Positions 17,484 through 26,249 of a stretch of 64,000 nt of DNA are shown here, in pieces. Location of the stretch: NCBI GenBank assembly GCA_963813635.1, contig CAWEZO010000011.1, positions 62,001 to 126,000 on the forward strand. The letters are read 5' to 3'. Under the pieces are notes generated by a model. It saw nothing but the letters and a program-made list of their open reading frames with translations. It ran no database searches and was not told the origin of the DNA. A program made the translations under genes and the position numbers. Source of the DNA: JBBRZM01 sp963813635 (GTDB taxonomy: Bacteria > Actinomycetota > Acidimicrobiia > IMCC26256 > JBBRZM01). The first letter of the stretch is position 1; each line of letters starts with the position of its first letter.

Positions 17484-19475
17484 CTAGTCGCGCGGACGTT
17501 CCTCGACCACGCTGGCCCCGAACTGGTCTTCGAGCATGCTCACCGAATCTACCGCCCGCTCTGCCGCGGGCAGGTCGACCAGATCCGCCGGATCGCCGAG
17601 CTCCTCGTCGTCAACGACGCTGAGGGCGGGCGGGGGCCACGACGATTCCGACGAGCTCGACGGCACGACGTCGCGCGACATGTCTGCCGGCACCGCGAAG
17701 TCGTGCGCGACCAGGGTGAAGCGCAAGCTTCGGCCGAGCCGTCCCGACAATGCTTCTCGGATCGCCTCGGCGTTGCGCTTGAAGCGCGGCTTCGCGACCT
17801 CGACGAGTCGCGGCGGAACGCCGAACACGATCACGTCGGCGTCGACCGAGAGCGGCTGCGCCTCCTGCACTGCACTGCGCGTCGCGACCGGGAGCTCGGG
17901 CAGTGTCGCAGCCCACGCGAGGATCACGTCGTCGAGCACGAGCGCCGGTGCATCACTCACGGCTGCCTCCGGCGCTGCAGCGCGCGGTCTCGGCTGGGGT
18001 TGCGGCTCCGGCTGGGGCTGTGGCTCGGGCGGCGGCCCGGCAGCGCGCGGTCTCGGCTGGGGTTGCGGCTGTGGCTGCGGCTGTGGCTCCGGGGGCGGCC
18101 CGGCAGCGCGCGGTCTCGGCTGCGGCTGCGGCTGCGGCTGTGGTTGCGGCTCGGGCGGCGGTCCGGCGCTCGGCTTCGTGCGCCCGGCCGGTTTTGCCTT
18201 GCGCAGCGCGCCCAGCGTGGTCGCGGGTCCGGTCGGCGGCAATCCGACCGCAGCGTCGGGGTCGTCATCGCGCTCGGGAGCAGGCCGGGCCTCCGCCGGT
18301 GTTGTGCGCGCACGAACTCCGCCGGTGCGCTCGAGCCGGTCGACTCGATCAGCCAACGCCTGGAGCGGCGGCCCCGCATCGCGACGCGCGAGTCGCACGA
18401 GAGCTACCTCGAGCACCAGTTGCGGGTCGGCGGCATCGGTGCCGCGCATGTCGACAACCGCTTGCCCAAGCGTCTCGATCGCCCGGACCAGCAACGGGTT
18501 TCCCAACGCGCGTCCGAGCTCGTCGAGCCGCGCAAGCTCGTCGTCGGGAGCATCAATGCGCACCCGTCCCGCGCCCGCCGTTACGAGGAACGCGTCGCGC
18601 GTCGCACGCAAGAGATCTTCGGCGACGCGTCGCGCGTCGTGGCCGGCATCAAAGAGCACGCTGACGCCCGCCAATGCGCCGGCCGGATCCTCCGCGGCAA
18701 TTGCCTCGAGCACCGCGGCGCGCAACCCGAACGGTGTGCGGCCGAAGAGCCCGGCCACGGTCGCGGTGTCGATGCGCTCCGCCCCGTGGGCAAGCACCTG
18801 GTCGAGCAACGAGAGCGCGTCGCGGGCCGAGCCGCCCGCGGCGCGGGCGATGAGCGGTAGAGCCTCGGGATCCGCTTCCACGCCCTCGCGCGCCAGCACA
18901 TCCGCGAGGTGCCCCGTCAGCTGCAGAGGTGTCAGGAGCGTAAACTCGAAGTGCTGCGTGCGCGATCGAATCGTCGGCAGCACCTTTTCCGGGTTCGTCG
19001 TCGCAAGCACGAACACCACGTGACCCGGCGGCTCCTCCAGTGTCTTGAGCAACGCGTTCGACGCCGCCGCGCTCAGCATGTGCACCTCGTCGATCAGGTA
19101 CACCTTCTTCGTGGTGGTCGGGCCCACGCCCAGGTGCACGCTGTCGGTGAGGTCGCGGATGTTGTCGACGGAGTTGTTGGACGCGGCATCGAGCTCGAAG
19201 AGGTCGAGGAACCGGCCGGCGGCGACGCCGACACAGTTTTCGCACGTACCGCACGGCTCGCCGTCGGCGCCGAGCGCGAGACAGTTGAGGCCTTTGGCGA
19301 GAATGCGCGCGGTTGTGGTCTTGCCCGTGCCGCGCGGACCGGAGAAGAGATACGCGTGTCCGACGCGGCCGTCTTTCACTGCGTTGCGCAGCGCCGCGGT
19401 CACGTGCTCCTGGCCGACGAGCTCGCCGAACGTCTGCGGGCGGTGTTTACGGTAGAGCGACTGGTACTCGGCCAT
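17484..19475 (-). CDS. dnaX: DNA polymerase III subunits gamma and tau
   Basis: This 663-residue clamp-loader ATPase starts MAEYQSLYRKHRPQTFGELVGQ. Walker A GPRGTGKT is at residues 46-53; four zinc-binding cysteines are at 65, 75, 78 and 81; the DExx box LIDEVHML is near 128; and the SRC-like motif is LPTIRSRTQHFEF. A disordered linker at about 438-500 is made of three perfect-length 21-residue Gln-Pro repeats (PEPQPQPQPQPQPRPRAAG), encoded by a 63-bp tandem repeat. The C-terminal tau-like domain (PELPVATRSAVQEAQPLSVD, FGVPPRLVEVAKPRFKRNAEAI) follows. An upstream in-frame extension exists, but the ATG at 19475 matches the family start. Confidence 0.95.
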   Translation of the reverse strand: MAEYQSLYRKHRPQTFGELVGQEHVTAALRNAVKDGRVGHAYLFSGPRGTGKTTTARILAKGLNCLALGADGEPCGTCENCVGVAAGRFLDLFELDAASNNSVDNIRDLTDSVHLGVGPTTTKKVYLIDEVHMLSAAASNALLKTLEEPPGHVVFVLATTNPEKVLPTIRSRTQHFEFTLLTPLQLTGHLADVLAREGVEADPEALPLIARAAGGSARDALSLLDQVLAHGAERIDTATVAGLFGRTPFGLRAAVLEAIAAEDPAGALAGVSVLFDAGHDARRVAEDLLRATRDAFLVTAGAGRVRIDAPDDELARLDELGRALGNPLLVRAIETLGQAVVDMRGTDAADPQLVLEVALVRLARRDAGPPLQALADRVDRLERTGGVRARTTPAEARPAPERDDDPDAAVGLPPTGPATTLGALRKAKPAGRTKPSAGPPPEPQPQPQPQPQPRPRAAGPPPEPQPQPQPQPQPRPRAAGPPPEPQPQPEPQPQPRPRAAAPEAAVSDAPALVLDDVILAWAATLPELPVATRSAVQEAQPLSVDADVIVFGVPPRLVEVAKPRFKRNAEAIREALSGRLGRSLRFTLVAHDFAVPADMSRDVVPSSSSESSWPPPALSVVDDEELGDPADLVDLPAAERAVDSVSMLEDQFGASVVEERPRD
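17977..18165. repeat. 63-bp tandem repeat (three units) inside dnaX
   Basis: Units start at 17977, 18040 and 18103, exactly 63 bp apart, and all begin GCAGCGCGCGGTCTCGGCTG on the plus strand. They encode the 21-residue Gln/Pro repeat in the flexible linker between the clamp-loader and tau-like parts. The unit length is a multiple of three, so copy-number change would keep the frame. Confidence 0.95.
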
Positions 19476-19540
19476 CGGTCCGGATGCTACCGATGCCACG
19501 CCCTCGACGGACCGGGCGCCCGATCGAAACATTGCGCCGG

Positions 19541-19770
19541 ATAGGCTGCCGGCGCAGACCGTGCTAGGTGGGGAGCTCGTGGTTCCCTGTACCCCCAATC
19601 CACGTTACGAGGGGCTGAACTCCCGGCCGAGGCTCGGGCTGCCGTGAGGATGGCGCCCTGCACGCGGCGATGAGGGCCGGGTCCTGCGCAACGGGATCTC
19701 GTGAACCGAGTCAGGTCCGGAAGGAAGCAGCTCTCAGCGGGCCCTCCCGGGTGCCGCAGGGCAGCCTGGC
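19541..19770 (+). ncRNA. ffs: Signal recognition particle RNA, long bacterial form
   Basis: The S-domain core GGTCCGGAAGGAAGCAG is at 19714-19730, the strictly conserved Ffh-binding and tetraloop region. Upstream, GTGCTAGGTGGGGAG (19561 on), CCCTGTACCC and GGGGCTGAACTCCC match an Alu-type domain as in long bacterial SRP RNAs. The ends pair: AGGCTGCC at 19543-19550 with GGCAGCCT at 19760-19767. This gives about 230 nt. It lies immediately upstream of dnaX on the opposite strand. The exact ends are estimated from pairing. Confidence 0.88.
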
Positions 19771-19846
19771 CTGAGCTGGCGACGGGGAAATGCGCCTCGC
19801 GGCACCGGTGTCGACGTCGGGTGCACGGTCTGCATGTTCATGTTCC

Positions 19847-19931
19847 GGAGGGATGCGAGAGCGGCCGAATCGGCACGCTTGGAAAGCGTGTGTGGGGCAA
19901 CTCACCGTGGGTTCGAATCCCACTCCCTCCG
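19847..19931 (+). tRNA. tRNA-Ser (anticodon GGA)
   Basis: The acceptor GGAGGGA pairs with TCCCTCC. The anticodon arm ACGCT-TGGAAA-GCGT presents GGA. A long variable arm of the serine type and GGGTTCGAATCCC as T-arm are present; the discriminator is G. CCA is not encoded. Confidence 0.95.
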
Positions 19932-19951
19932 CGCAGCGAGGAGCGGGCGCG

Positions 19952-21862
19952 ATGAGCGCAGACGATGACCCTCAGCGGTATGTGCGCCTCGATGTGTCGG
20001 CCGTTCGCTCTCTGGGCGCATACATCGCCAAGCAATGTCCCGTGGTCGCGCAAAACCGTCACGACCCGACGATCACCGCCGAACCCGCTCCACCGTCGGA
20101 GGCGGTCGAACGTCGGTTCGCTGCGGGGCGGCTCTTCGAAACTGAAGTCATCCAACAGCTCCGCGAGGCGTGGCCCGATCTGGTCATCGTTGCGCCCGAG
20201 TCACCGTCGCCGGCTGAGACAACGCTGGCGGCGATGGGCGACGGCGTGCAGGTTGTCGCGGGAGGCCACCTTCCCGACGACACCGCCGGACATCGCGTGG
20301 GCAGACCCGACGTGCTCGTCAGGGACGGGCCTGCATTAGGACCCAACGGCCGGTGGGCGTATCTGCCCGTTGACATCAAGCATCACTTGACATTGCAGGA
20401 CGATCCGGGAGGTGCATTCGGCCCCGCAAGCTGCTCGGCGTTCCACTCGCCGTCCAGAACAGACGCGGAGGCGCTCCCCGATCGCTGGTCGCGCAAACGT
20501 CCCGAAGATGTGATGCAACTCGCGCACTACTGGCGCATGCTCGAAGCGTGCGGCCACGCCGCCGAGGGGATTCGCGTCGGCGGCATCATCGGGGTGGAGT
20601 GCATGATCACGTGGCTCGACCTCGACCTGCCGGTCTGGCGCGATGGAGGGAAAGCTCGGTCGAGCTTCGATCGCTACGACTTCGAGTTCGCGTTCCGTCT
20701 CGACATCATCGCCCGCGCGATGGAGCAAGGCAGCGCCGATGCCGAACCGCGGCTCGTCGTCCCGCTGTTCAAGAGCGACTGTGCGGAATGTGAGTGGCGC
20801 GATCTCTGTGTTCCGAGACTCGAGGAAACAGACGACGTGACGCTGGTCCCGAAGGTCGGCTATGTGCAATGGCGGATGCACGTCGCCCGAGGCGTCACGA
20901 CGCGTCGAGAGCTCGCCGCACTCGACTGGCGAACCGCGACCCTCATCGACCAGGGCGTCGATGTCGCCCGCTGGCTCGACCAGGCCGAGGGGTTGCCCGA
21001 CGACGCCTCCATCGGCGACGTCCGCATTCGGGCGCCCAAGCAACGCCAGACCCTGCAAGCCGCCGGCGTTCGAACCGTTGGGGAGTTGCGGTGCCTCGAT
21101 GCGCAAACCGCCAAGTACTCCGACGCGTCGTTGAGCTCGCTCGCGAAGTCGATCGACCTCGCACGCGTCGGGCTCGCCGGCGAAGTCGTGAGAGCACGCG
21201 GTGTCGATTCGGTAATCGTCCCGAGAGGAGACATCGAGCTCGACATCGATCTCGAGTGTTACGGCGAACGCGTCTACCTCTGGGGTGTGCTCACGTCACG
21301 ACGGGGATCTGAGGAGAGCTACGAGTCGTTCGTCACGTTCGGCGAGCTCGACGACGAACACGAATGCGAAGTCTTCCGGCGCTTCTGGGCCTCGATCACA
21401 GACTTGGGCGCAGCCGCCGCAGCCGCACAACTGACGCTCCGCGCGTACTGCCACAGTGCAGGCACCGAAAACCGATTCCTGCGATCGGCGGCTCGGCGTT
21501 TCGCCGGAATGCCGGCAGTGCCGGACCTCGACGAGGTTGATGCGTTCATCAACGGCGACGAATGGGTCGACATGCGCGTCTTCGTCGGTGATCACCTGAT
21601 CACGCCGGTCGGGACCGGCCTCAAAGTGCTCGCGCCGTACGCAGGCTTCAGGTGGCGGGACGACGACCCCGGCGGGGAGCAGTCTCTCAACTGGTACGAG
21701 CTCGCCGTCGCCGATCCCGACGAATCGATTCGGGCCGAGAACCGAGAGCGGCTGGTCGCGTACAACGAAGACGATTGCCGAGCGATGCTGGCTCTTCGCG
21801 CCTGGCTCACGAACGAGGGCGGCAACCTGCGATCCATCGAAGACCTCCCACGCCCCACGTGA
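19952..21862 (+). CDS. RecB-like putative nuclease with RNase-H-type domain (TM0106 family)
   Basis: This 636-residue protein starts at ATG 19952, 20 bases after tRNA-Ser. Its N-terminal half is PD-(D/E)XK RecB-like: VERRFAAGRLFETEVIQQLREAW, VGRPDVLVRDG, LPVDIKHHLTL, and the cysteines CAECEWRDLC which, with an earlier Cys in KQCPV, suggest an iron-sulfur cluster. A helix-hairpin-helix region follows (RQTLQAAGVRTVGELRCLD). The C-terminal half is a DEDD/RNase-H-like exonuclease: DIELDIDLECYG, and ERLVAYNEDDCRAMLALRAWL. The family is common in actinobacteria, and its role in DNA repair or RNA turnover is not established. Confidence 0.8.
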   Translation: MSADDDPQRYVRLDVSAVRSLGAYIAKQCPVVAQNRHDPTITAEPAPPSEAVERRFAAGRLFETEVIQQLREAWPDLVIVAPESPSPAETTLAAMGDGVQVVAGGHLPDDTAGHRVGRPDVLVRDGPALGPNGRWAYLPVDIKHHLTLQDDPGGAFGPASCSAFHSPSRTDAEALPDRWSRKRPEDVMQLAHYWRMLEACGHAAEGIRVGGIIGVECMITWLDLDLPVWRDGGKARSSFDRYDFEFAFRLDIIARAMEQGSADAEPRLVVPLFKSDCAECEWRDLCVPRLEETDDVTLVPKVGYVQWRMHVARGVTTRRELAALDWRTATLIDQGVDVARWLDQAEGLPDDASIGDVRIRAPKQRQTLQAAGVRTVGELRCLDAQTAKYSDASLSSLAKSIDLARVGLAGEVVRARGVDSVIVPRGDIELDIDLECYGERVYLWGVLTSRRGSEESYESFVTFGELDDEHECEVFRRFWASITDLGAAAAAAQLTLRAYCHSAGTENRFLRSAARRFAGMPAVPDLDEVDAFINGDEWVDMRVFVGDHLITPVGTGLKVLAPYAGFRWRDDDPGGEQSLNWYELAVADPDESIRAENRERLVAYNEDDCRAMLALRAWLTNEGGNLRSIEDLPRPT

Positions 21863-21913
21863 CGGGCACACTCCCCACCGTGTGAGACATTGAGGGGAAC
21901 GAGGAGCGGTTCG

Positions 21914-22340
21914 ATGCGCGAGATGACACACGAGGAGTGGCGTGCCTTCGTGCTCGAAGGCACGCGGACCGGGAAGCTCGCCACGACGCGCGGCAAACGG
22001 ACATCCGCACGTCGCACCGATCTGGTTCACGCTCGACGGCGATGACGTGATCTTCACGACCGGCGAAGGCACTGCGAAGGGCAAAGCGCTCGCGCGCGAC
22101 CCGTGGGTGTCACTGTGCGTCGACGACGAACGACCGCCGTTCTCGTTCGTCGTCGTGGAGGGTACGGCGACCATCACCCACGATCCCGACGAGCTGCTCC
22201 GGTGGGCGACGGCCATCGGGGGCCGCTACATGGGTGGCGACGCGGCCGAGGCCTTCGGACGGCGCAATGCCGTGCCCACGGAGCTGCTCGCGCGGGTCAC
22301 ACCGACGAAGGTGATCGCCCGCGCCGCGATTGCGGACTGA
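21914..22340 (+). CDS. PPOX-class (pyridoxamine 5'-phosphate oxidase-like) flavin/F420 enzyme, frame interrupted near 21993
   Basis: A split-barrel protein of about 141 residues begins MREMTHEEWRAFVLEGTRTGKLATTR. The frame shifts near 21993 (ACGCGCGGCAAAC context) and continues ANGHPHVAPIWFTLDGDDVIFTTGEGTAKGKALARDPWVSLCVDDERPPFSFVVVEGTA in overlapping segments. These motifs are typical of PPOX-class enzymes, many of which use F420 in actinobacteria; cofactor and substrate cannot be read from the sequence. Downstream, tadA starts within a few bases. Removing one base gives a full-length family member. Confidence 0.82.
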
Positions 22341-22344
22341 TCCG

Positions 22345-22806
22345 GTGGAAGCCGGCCCGCTCGACACGCTCATGGCGGTCGCGCTCGACGAGGCGCGCGC
22401 GGCGGTAGACCATGACGACGTACCGATCGGCGCGGTCGTTGCCCGTATTGACACCGGCGAGATCGTCGCGCGGCGCCACAACGAACGCGAGCGTGCGAAC
22501 GATCCCACCGCGCACGCAGAGATCCTGGCTCTCCGTGATGCCGCGCGGGCCGTCGGCAGCTGGCGCCTCGATGGTCACGCGCTGGTGGTGACGCTCGAAC
22601 CGTGCCTCATGTGCGGAGGCGCCGCGGTCGCCGCGCGCCTCGATGTGGTCGCGTTCGGGGCCGTCGATCCCAAGGCGGGCGCGTGCGGAAGTCTGTACAA
22701 CGTGCTCGTGGATCCGCGGCTCAATCACCAGGTGAAGGTCGTCGACGGCGTGCGTACGGCCGAGTGCGGCGCGTTGCTCCGCGAGTTCTTTACCGCCAGG
22801 CGCTGA
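22345..22806 (+). CDS. tadA: tRNA adenosine(34) deaminase
   Basis: This deaminase of about 153 residues converts A34 to inosine in tRNA-Arg(ACG). The zinc site is visible: PTAHAEILALRDAA (His and catalytic Glu) and EPCLMCGGAAVAARL (two Cys). DVPIGAVV and GACGSLYNVLVDPRLNHQVKVVDG are further family signatures. A GTG at 22345 gives a typical N-terminus (VEAGPLDTLMAVALDEARAAV); a TTG at 22330 inside the previous gene is an alternative. It lies directly upstream of tRNA-Ser(CGA). Confidence 0.92.
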   Translation: MEAGPLDTLMAVALDEARAAVDHDDVPIGAVVARIDTGEIVARRHNERERANDPTAHAEILALRDAARAVGSWRLDGHALVVTLEPCLMCGGAAVAARLDVVAFGAVDPKAGACGSLYNVLVDPRLNHQVKVVDGVRTAECGALLREFFTARR

Positions 22807-22831
22807 GCGACCGGCCGTTACACTCCCGCCC

Positions 22832-22916
22832 GGAGGGATGCGAGAGCGGCCGAATCGGATGGTCTCGAAAACCATTGTGGCGCAAGTCACCGTGGGTTCA
22901 AATCCCACTCCCTCCG
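22832..22916 (+). tRNA. tRNA-Ser (anticodon CGA), integration target of the adjacent island
   Basis: GGAGGGA pairs with TCCCTCC. The anticodon stem ATGGT/ACCAT frames loop CTCGAAA with anticodon CGA. A long variable arm and T-arm GGGTTCAAATCCC are present; the discriminator is G and CCA is encoded at 22917-22919. Acceptor and D arms are nearly the same as in tRNA-Ser(GGA). Its 3' end is repeated at 40251-40272. Confidence 0.95.
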
Positions 22917-22919
22917 CCA
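22898..22919 (+). repeat. Putative attL: 3' end of tRNA-Ser(CGA)
   Basis: The last 22 positions of the tRNA gene including CCA match 40251-40272 at 19 of 22 positions in direct orientation. The last twelve bases, CTCCCTCCGCCA, are identical. Recombinase remnants begin about 90 bases downstream. Confidence 0.6.
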
Positions 22920-23008
22920 TTCCAAAAGTGACGGACATCGCTTATACCATGGGTCTCCCACCACGCGAGAGTGCAGCTCAAAGCGCTACGCCGACCGAAT
23001 GAAGGGGC

Positions 23009-23236
23009 TCACTCCGCAGCGCGAAGGTTGCGGAGTGCAATCCGCGTGCCAGTTGGAACGGCGCACGTAGCCGCCTTCAGGTGAAGGGAAGACGAGTCCC
23101 TCCTTGCCTGGCTCGGCGACTCACTCATGTGAATCTCCAGGGCGCGAAGAACTTCCTCCGGGATGGTGACGGTCCTGCTCCCAGCCTTCGTCTTCGGGGG
23201 GCCAACGACCAAGTCGCCTCCGTCAGGCTTTGCGCA
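23009..23236 (-). pseudogene. Tyrosine recombinase (phage integrase) remnant
   Basis: The minus strand encodes GGDLVVGPPKTKAGSRTVTIPEEVLRALEIHMSES in segments, the beta-sheet part of a phage-type integrase catalytic domain with its Lys. A frameshift near 23095 is followed by KEGLVFPSPEGGYVRRSNWHA, the next conserved block. The HxxR...Y part is absent, as is the N-terminal core-binding domain. The frameshift is not in a CGCG context, unlike those of the core genes, which suggests real decay. It lies next to the tRNA-Ser 3' end, where an integrase of a tRNA-targeting element would be. Confidence 0.72.
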
Positions 23237-23336
23237 CGGACTCGGGACGCCAGGCAACTTGCAGGGACTGCTCCGGATGTCATCTCTGGCAACTCGCAAG
23301 ACATGTTCTCGTCGCGACGAATCTCGCTAGGGTCGC

Positions 23337-25338
23337 ATGCTCACGAGGTGCCGATACGACATGGCTGTCTCGCGCCGTCGTTCGAGAATCTCGGAGGCTC
23401 CTTTCATCGTGAACGAATCGGAAGCGATGATCGACGACGCGCTGTCGTTAGCCGCCCCTTCTGCCGGTCCTACGGATGGATGGTTGTGCGACGTGGGGCT
23501 ATGGCTCGGCATGTGGACACCCTTTGTCATCGTGGCGGGGCTGCGCGCCCGAATCAGCTGGTTTCCGATTGGGGATCAGGCTGTCCTCGACATGCGGGTG
23601 CGTGGGCTGCTACACGGCCACGACATTCCTCTCGTCGGGGCCTTCTCGCGCTTCGGTTGGAGCCATCCCGGTCCTATCTGGTTCTACGTGCTTGCACCAT
23701 TTCGCGCTGTCGCCGGAACAGACGGCCTGCTCGGGGGATCGATCTTGTTGTTCGGTGCAGGGATCGCAACGTTGCCCGTTGTCGTGCGGCGCCGGTATGG
23801 AGTGGGTGTCGCAACGGTCGCCGTCCTGTTGACTGTGCCTGCGCTGATGGCGGCCGGTTCTTTCACGATCCTGGTTCCATGGAATCCGCATCTTGCCTTC
23901 GCATGGCTGCCGGTCTTCCTCGTTCTCGCGCTCGCTTCGATCGACCGGCCCAGCGACCTCGGACCCGCAGTGTTCCTCGGCGGCGTGCTTGTGCAACTCC
24001 ACGTTGGGTACGTGGCGATCGTCGCTTTGGCACTGGCCCTTGCCGTTGTCGTAATCGTGCGCCGCAACGGCACGTCGGAGATCGGTCATCGTGCGCGGCG
24101 TGGGTCGAACCTGGCTGATCGGGACAGGGCTGCTGTATGTCCCGCCGCTCATCGAACAAGTGACGCACGGAGTGCACGGCAATATCAGAGAGCTTGCGAA
24201 GTTCGCCGTTGCGCCTCCGCATCATCTCGGTGGACCGACGGGATTCGCTTACGCCGCCGGGACACTCGGTGGCGTCCTACGCTGGCCGCCGACCGGCCTC
24301 GGCGGTTCGGGCGAATCGATCGGACGCTTCACTGGATATTTGATTCCTGATCCGGCGTGGACTGCGCTGCCGATCATCGTGTCGATCGTGGCGATCTATC
24401 TGCTTGCGCGCCGATCACGTGTCCGAAAGGTTGGTGACGCGCTCCTGTTCGCGGGCGTGGTGTTCTGCGCCGCGTTCGCTTCGGCGAGCCGTGTGATCGG
24501 TGAACGCTGGCCTTATCTCTTCACGTGGCGTTTCGCGGTCGTGTGGTTCGTGGTTGGGGTCGCGGTTGTCGGAGCTTCAGGGTTATGCCAGCAGCGCCAT
24601 CCGATCGCGGGTGCGCCTCGCAAGCGTTCCCGTACGACGAACCTGTTTCGCTGGTGCGGATTGGCGGCAGCCTTGATCGTGCTGGGTATCGCGGTTGTTG
24701 CAAAGTCAGTATCCGCACCGCACGGACACATCCTTCCCTTCGAACCGGCAACGGAGCGGCTCGCAAATAAAGTGCTTGCTACGCGCCGCCCAGACGGGGT
24801 TGTCGAGTTCGTGCGATTCGATCGCTCAGTCGCCGGTGTGGCCGATGGCGTTATGAACAGGCTCGACGAGAAGGGATGGCGGGTGGGAGCACCGTCGGAG
24901 CTCGCGTACGAGTACGGCGACACCCACGCCATCTCCAACCATTCTGCGAGTCAAATATGGTTCATCTCAGAAACCAGCGTGGGCACGACGCTTTCCGGTG
25001 CGGTACCAGGCGCGCACGTCCTTGCGATGGTTACGCCACTATCAAAATTGGAGGACCGCGAGCTAGCACACCTCCAGCGTCAACTTATTGCCCGCATGCG
25101 CGGCACTGGACACTTTGAACTCTTCCCGGCAGTGGGCTATGAGCTGGGCGTTCTTGCAGTTGCCCATCGTATGGATACCACGGGCATCGACATGGGTCGC
25201 CTCGCCGAGTTGAACGCCAAGGTCGCTCGGTCGCCCGTCGGCCGTTTCGCCGTAACAATCGTGCCAGTCGGTACGCCGAGCGATCCGCTCAGCCTCGCCA
25301 AACAGCTCCCCACCAACACTGTGGAGAGCTGGCGGTAA
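23337..25338 (+). CDS. Large polytopic membrane protein, GT-C glycosyltransferase-like, frame interrupted near 24087
   Basis: A protein of about 660 residues with roughly ten hydrophobic segments. The N-terminal part has GDQAVLDMRVRGLLHGHDIPLVGAFSRFGWSHPGPIWFYVLAPF in overlapping blocks, an acidic residue in the first loop and a HPGP(I/L)xFY motif resembling GT-C (ArnT/PMT-like) transferases. After a frameshift near 24087 (GTGCGCGGCG context) it continues with TGLLYVPPLIEQVTHG and ends in a soluble domain of about 200 residues. Acceptor and sugar are unknown. The start is uncertain: ATG 23337, GTG 23409 or ATG 23427 (MIDDALSLAAPS). It lies between two recombinase remnants, so it may be cargo of the original element. 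Confidence 0.6.
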
Positions 25339-25963
25339 CCACCGTGATCCAGACCTCGGTCTGTTCGCGCGGATGGCGGTCGCGCTCGGCGCCCGCCGCG
25401 GGGAACTAGCGGCGCTGCGGTGGACCGACACCGAGCTGGGGACCGGGCTCGTGCACGTCAGACGTGCAATCATCAGCGGCGACGACGACGGCTCGGGACA
25501 GCGCCGCGGCGCTCGTCTGGTCACGAAGGACACGAAGACACACGCCGAGCGGACCGTCGCCGTTGATCCGACAACCGTGCAGGCGCTCCGCAGCATGCGG
25601 AGCCGGCACGTCGAAGACGCGTTGGCGTGCGGCATCGCGTACCCGGCGGACGCGTATCTCTGGCGCGACAACGTCGAGGGAACGAGACCTCGACCTCCGG
25701 ATCGATTCAGCTACGACTCGGTGCAGATCGACAAGGCGGTTGACGACGGCGCGCACGTCCGGTTCCATGATCTGCGGCACTTCCACGGCACGATGCTCGT
25801 CGGTGCGGGTGTGCCGCTCCCGTCGGTGCGGGACCGTCTCAGGCACTGGAGTGTGCTGGTGACCGACATCTACGTCGACGGGCGATCCGAGTGGGACCTG
25901 GGGTCCGCCGAGATCATGGGCACCGTGCTCGACGCCGGCTCGTCGCCCTCTCCCTCACGGTGA
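25337..25963 (+). pseudogene. Tyrosine recombinase catalytic-domain remnant (no N-terminal domain)
   Basis: From 25337 the plus strand reads NHRDPDLGLFARMAVALGARRGELAALRWTD, the standard start of an integrase catalytic domain. Arg (ARRGE), Lys (TKTHAERTV), HxxR (FHDLRHFHGT), His (RLRHWSV) and Tyr (VTDIYVDG) are all recognisable. The core-binding and arm-binding domains are missing. An internal ATG at 25373 gives a 196-residue frame, but such a protein could not bind attachment sites normally. The canonical LGH is LRH. It is a second, different recombinase from the minus-strand remnant at 23009. Confidence 0.75.
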
Positions 25964-26249
25964 ATCCATGACACCGTCCGCATCAACGACAGCTTGCGGC
26001 TCGTCTCGCCGAGCGCGCTGCCGCAGCCGGACTGAGCCCTGGGGAGCTACCGGCGCGGCCGCTCCCGCAAGACCTCGGTGCGCCATCCGGAGCCCCGCGT
26101 CGTCGACGCCAGACGCAGCGTTCCGTTTCTTCGACGCCGGCAACTCGCAAGAGTTCCGCGGGCGCGCGGCTGACGATCTCCTCGCTGAGGGGTTCGGGCG
26201 GTAGCGTCACTCGTGTGACGGCGTGTCGTTTGGGCAAGATGAGAGCGCG
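25964..26249. other. Intergenic region without recognised gene
   Basis: These 286 bases hold only short frames with no recognisable similarity. No clear promoter or terminator was seen by eye. The stretch ends in the leader of the amidohydrolase gene. Confidence 0.4.

Noticed and set aside
23287..26162. GGCAACTCGCAAGA repeated at about 23288 and 26149 as a possible second attachment repeat
   Set aside because: A 14-base repeat is expected several times by chance in 64 kb, and neither copy lies at a tRNA or a clean gene boundary.
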